NCBI GenBank assembly: GCA_050952845.1
Contig: JBMNLP010000001.1
Location: 1,426,001 to 1,490,000 of the forward strand
DNA from: JAGVSV01 sp050952845
GTDB lineage: Bacteria; Bacillota; Clostridia; Christensenellales; Aristaeellaceae
Direction of reading: 5' to 3'
Length of the DNA: 64,000 bases
Part shown: one piece after another, positions 61,488 to 64,000 of the stretch
How the letters are laid out: every line of letters starts with the position of its first letter
Numbering within the stretch: the stretch's first letter is position 1
Made by a program: the position numbers and the translations under genes
Notes under the pieces: model-generated
The model's input: the letters and a program-made list of their open reading frames with translations, nothing else
The model's database searches: none
What the model was told of the DNA's origin: nothing

Positions 61488-62876
61488 TCAGAATTCCACG
61501 TTGCCCGTTGTTCTGGGGAACGGCAACACATCGCGGATGTTACTAATGCCGGTTAGGTACATGATCAGTCGCTCAAACCCAATCCCAAAACCGGCATGCT
61601 TGATGGTGCCAAAGCGCCTGAGATCAGTATACCAGCAATACTCCTCAGGATCAAGACCCATCTCCTCTATGCGCTGCATCAGCCGGTCATACCGTTCCTC
61701 GCGCTGGCTGCCACCAACCAATTCGCCAACGCCTGGCACCAGCAGGTCTACAGCTGCCACCGTTTTGTTGTCTTCATTCATACGCATATAGAAAGCCTTG
61801 ATATCTTTGGGGTAGTTGTATACAAACACTGGGCACTTGAAATGCTCCTCACTCAAGTAACGCTCATGTTCGGTCTGCAGATCCATCCCCCATTTGACCG
61901 GGTATTCAAACAACCGATCTGCACCGGACAAGATATCGATTGCCTCGGTGTAGGTGCAGCGGGCGAAGGCGTTGTCGCGCACTTGCGACAGGCGATCGAT
62001 CAGCCCTTTGTCCACATACTGGTTGAGAAAAGCCATCTCTTCCGGCGCTTGCTCCAGCAGCTCACCAATCATGGTGCGCAGCAGATTCTCTTCCAATGCC
62101 ATGTTGTCCATCAGGTCGGCGAAGGCGATCTCAGGCTCAATCATCCAAAACTCAGCCGCATGGCGTGGAGTATTGCTGTTTTCAGCTCGGAATGTGGGCC
62201 CAAAGGTATAAACATTGCGGAATGCCATGCAAAATGCCTCAACATGCAGTTGGCCTGTCACCGTTAAGCGGGCATGCTTTCCGAAGAAATCCTTACTATA
62301 ATCAACATTGCCTTGTGGGGTCAGCGGCAGATTATTCATATCCAGCGTGGTCGCTTGAAACATCTCCCCCGCGCCTTCGGCGTCGCTGGTGGTAAAGATA
62401 GGCGTGTGCACATACACAAAGCCATGCCGGTTAAAATAATCGTGGATCAGCTGCGCAACAAGCGACCGGATGCGGAACACCGCATAGAACACATTGGTGC
62501 GCGGGCGAAGATGCGCGATAGTGCGCAGATACTCAAAGGAATGCCGCTTCTTCTGCAGCGGAAAATCAGGCGCCGACAAGCCATCGATATCGATCTGTTT
62601 GGCTCTGATCTCAAAGGGCTGTTTCATTTCGGGCGTTAAAACAACTTCACCCCTGACGGTCAGCGCGCTGCCCAACGTGGCATGGGTCACCTCGGCGTAG
62701 TTGGCCAACGTATTGTCGCACACAACCTGAATGTTCCTGAAACAGCTTCCATCATTGAGCTCGATGAAGGCAAATGCCTTGCTGTCGCGCAGCGTGCGCA
62801 CCCAGCCCGATATCTCCACATCCGTTCCGGCTTCAGGTGTATTCTGAAACAGCTCCTTGACCAGTGTCTTGCCCAT
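61488..62876 (-). CDS. asnS: Asparaginyl-tRNA synthetase
   Basis: AsnRS charges tRNA-Asn. The 462 residues have an OB-fold anticodon domain (VEISGWVRTLRDSKAFAFIELNDGS) and a class II core, with FGPTFRAENSNTPRHAAEFWMIEPE and GFGIGFERLIMYLTG, which marks AsnRS rather than AspRS. The start is MGKTLVKELFQ. Only 16 bases separate it from glcK, so there is no room for a T-box leader. Confidence 0.97.
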   Translation of the reverse strand: MGKTLVKELFQNTPEAGTDVEISGWVRTLRDSKAFAFIELNDGSCFRNIQVVCDNTLANYAEVTHATLGSALTVRGEVVLTPEMKQPFEIRAKQIDIDGLSAPDFPLQKKRHSFEYLRTIAHLRPRTNVFYAVFRIRSLVAQLIHDYFNRHGFVYVHTPIFTTSDAEGAGEMFQATTLDMNNLPLTPQGNVDYSKDFFGKHARLTVTGQLHVEAFCMAFRNVYTFGPTFRAENSNTPRHAAEFWMIEPEIAFADLMDNMALEENLLRTMIGELLEQAPEEMAFLNQYVDKGLIDRLSQVRDNAFARCTYTEAIDILSGADRLFEYPVKWGMDLQTEHERYLSEEHFKCPVFVYNYPKDIKAFYMRMNEDNKTVAAVDLLVPGVGELVGGSQREERYDRLMQRIEEMGLDPEEYCWYTDLRRFGTIKHAGFGIGFERLIMYLTGISNIRDVLPFPRTTGNVEF

Positions 62877-62892
62877 GAATTGCGTGTCCTCC

Positions 62893-63846
62893 CTATAAAT
62901 TGATTTTGCCAACCATCGCGGCGCCAATGATGCCGGCTTCGTTGCCCAGTTGCGCCAGCTCAATCGCGCCATATGGCAGCGCCTTGTACATCAGAAAGCC
63001 CGGCACTTTTTCGCGAACGGCGTTCAACAAAAACTCGCCCGCGTGACTGACGCCACCGCCCAGAACGATCATCTCCGGATCAAGGAACGAAATGATGATG
63101 TTGACTGCCAGCGCCAGGTACTCCGTATAGGTGTCGAATATTTGAAGCGACAGAGCGTCCCCTTCTTTTGCAGAATCGATGACGGTACGGGCACTGATGC
63201 ACCCCTGATCGCCACCGACGCGCTTTAAAATATCACAATCCGGGTGTTCTTCGCAGGCTTCCTTTGCCATGCGGATCAGCGCAGTTGCAGAACAGTACCG
63301 TTCCACACAGCCATCCTTCCCGCAGGTGCAGGGGATGCCGCCCGCCACCATGGTAAGATGACCGATTTCGCTGGCGACGCCGTGGGCGCCTGTCCAAGGA
63401 CGGCCGTCGATGATGATACCGGCTCCCACACCGGTGCCCAGCGTCAGAAAGACGCTGCTGGCACTGCCCTTGCTGACGCCTGCCACGCTTTCGGCAAAGC
63501 CTGCCACCGTCGCGTCGTTGTCGATATAGATGGGCAGGTCGATGTGCTTCTGAAGCTCATCCCGTAGCGGGATATCGGTCCAGCCCAGGTTGGTGCAGAA
63601 GATGACATATCCGGTGCTGTTGTCAGCAACGCCCGGAATACCAATGCCAATGGAACAAGCTTCAGTCAGCGACACGCCGGCATTGTCTGCAGCCTGCCGC
63701 ACACAAACAGCCATATCCGCTATCACTTCCTGATAGGGCCGCTCCACCAGGGTAGGCGTCTCCGCCTTGGCAAGGATGCTGCCCGTATCATCTACAATGC
63801 CCGCTGCGATGTGTGTGCCCCCCAAATCAATACCGATGTAATACAA
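62893..63846 (-). CDS. glcK: ROK-family glucokinase
   Basis: The 317 residues have the ROK phosphate site GIDLGGTHIAAGI, the catalytic aspartate in IDNDATVAGFAE, GTGVGAGIIIDG, and the zinc motif CTCGKDGCVERYCS. It most likely phosphorylates glucose. The start codon is TTG, preceded by AAGGAAG. It lies 12 bases after hprK, linking sugar entry to carbon control. Confidence 0.93.
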   Translation of the reverse strand: MYYIGIDLGGTHIAAGIVDDTGSILAKAETPTLVERPYQEVIADMAVCVRQAADNAGVSLTEACSIGIGIPGVADNSTGYVIFCTNLGWTDIPLRDELQKHIDLPIYIDNDATVAGFAESVAGVSKGSASSVFLTLGTGVGAGIIIDGRPWTGAHGVASEIGHLTMVAGGIPCTCGKDGCVERYCSATALIRMAKEACEEHPDCDILKRVGGDQGCISARTVIDSAKEGDALSLQIFDTYTEYLALAVNIIISFLDPEMIVLGGGVSHAGEFLLNAVREKVPGFLMYKALPYGAIELAQLGNEAGIIGAAMVGKINL

Positions 63847-63858
63847 GAGACCACTTCC

Positions 63859-64000
63859 TTATTCTTTATTGCTCATCATCTCGTTCAGCCGCCTGTCCAG
63901 CTCCCTGGCGGCGGAATAGCCCATTTTCCTCAAACCGAAGTTGCGCGCCGCCACCTCGATGATGATAGCCAGGTTCCGGCCAGGCTTTACCGGCATCACC
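63859..64000 (-). CDS. hprK: HPr kinase/phosphorylase, C-terminal fragment
   Basis: Only the last 46 codons are in the window. They read VMPVKPGRNLAIIIEVAARNFGLRKMGY and end LNEMMSNKE, the C-terminal region of HprK, which phosphorylates HPr at Ser46 to control carbon catabolite repression. The rest lies to the right of the window. Confidence 0.9.
   Translation of the reverse strand, partial: VMPVKPGRNLAIIIEVAARNFGLRKMGYSAARELDRRLNEMMSNKE

Noticed and set aside
62877..62892. T-box riboswitch before asnS
   Set aside because: The gap to glcK is only 16 bases, too short for any T-box, and no such structure was seen upstream.

Overview
The window is ordinary chromosomal DNA from a Gram-positive, probably anaerobic bacterium of the Bacillota, most likely class Clostridia. 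The evidence is a PolC-type replicative polymerase, an Rnf ferredoxin:NAD+ oxidoreductase, HPr kinase, a folate-type TrmFO, HslUV, and the gene order frr-uppS-cdsA-dxr-rseP-ispG-polC. GC content looks moderate to high by eye (mid-50s %), lower in the lar genes at the left end. I saw no prophage, insertion sequence, integrase, CRISPR array or rRNA.

Layout from left to right. 1-3.4 kb: the end of a histidine phosphatase gene, then larE-larB-larC (minus strand), which make the nickel-pincer cofactor. 3.5-4.1 kb: a five-gene tRNA operon (Val-Asp-Phe-Gly-Cys) with a clear promoter and terminator. 4.2-14.1 kb: frr, a small unknown gene, uppS, cdsA, dxr, rseP, ispG, polC (minus strand), joining translation, isoprenoid, lipid and envelope functions to replication. 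14.2-20.8 kb: an Rnf operon headed by a stand-alone FAD synthetase domain and an enlarged RnfG with three FMN-binding modules. 21.1-22.6 kb: a lipoprotein with four peptidoglycan-binding modules behind a long structured leader. 22.6-29.1 kb: plsX-acpP-rnc-smc-ftsY. 29.2-37.5 kb: ftsK and an exported DUF3298-like protein, a dUTPase-like protein, an M16 peptidase, pnp and rpsO. 37.7-43.5 kb: a metallophosphoesterase facing secA-prfB-tsaD. 43.6-58.2 kb: one long plus-strand run, aroK-rbgA-rnhB-yraN-glycosyltransferase-yifB-dprA-topA-trmFO-hslV-hslU. 58.2-64 kb: a DNA-deoxyinosine glycosylase behind an unannotated 33-codon gene, two tRNA-Ser genes, a tandem class II aldolase protein, and hprK-glcK-asnS-secreted peptidase.

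How the genes work together. The Rnf complex would couple ferredoxin oxidation to NAD+ reduction and ion pumping. The neighbouring FAD synthetase and the three-module RnfG suggest an extended extracytoplasmic flavin path, and this is the most interesting system here. uppS, dxr and ispG supply undecaprenyl phosphate for the envelope, and cdsA, plsX and acpP supply phospholipids. SecA, FtsY and RseP handle membrane and exported proteins. FtsK, SMC, PolC, TopA, DprA, RNase HII and the glycosylase maintain the chromosome. Promoters, terminators and start-codon choices were read by eye, and protein families were assigned from motifs without any database search.
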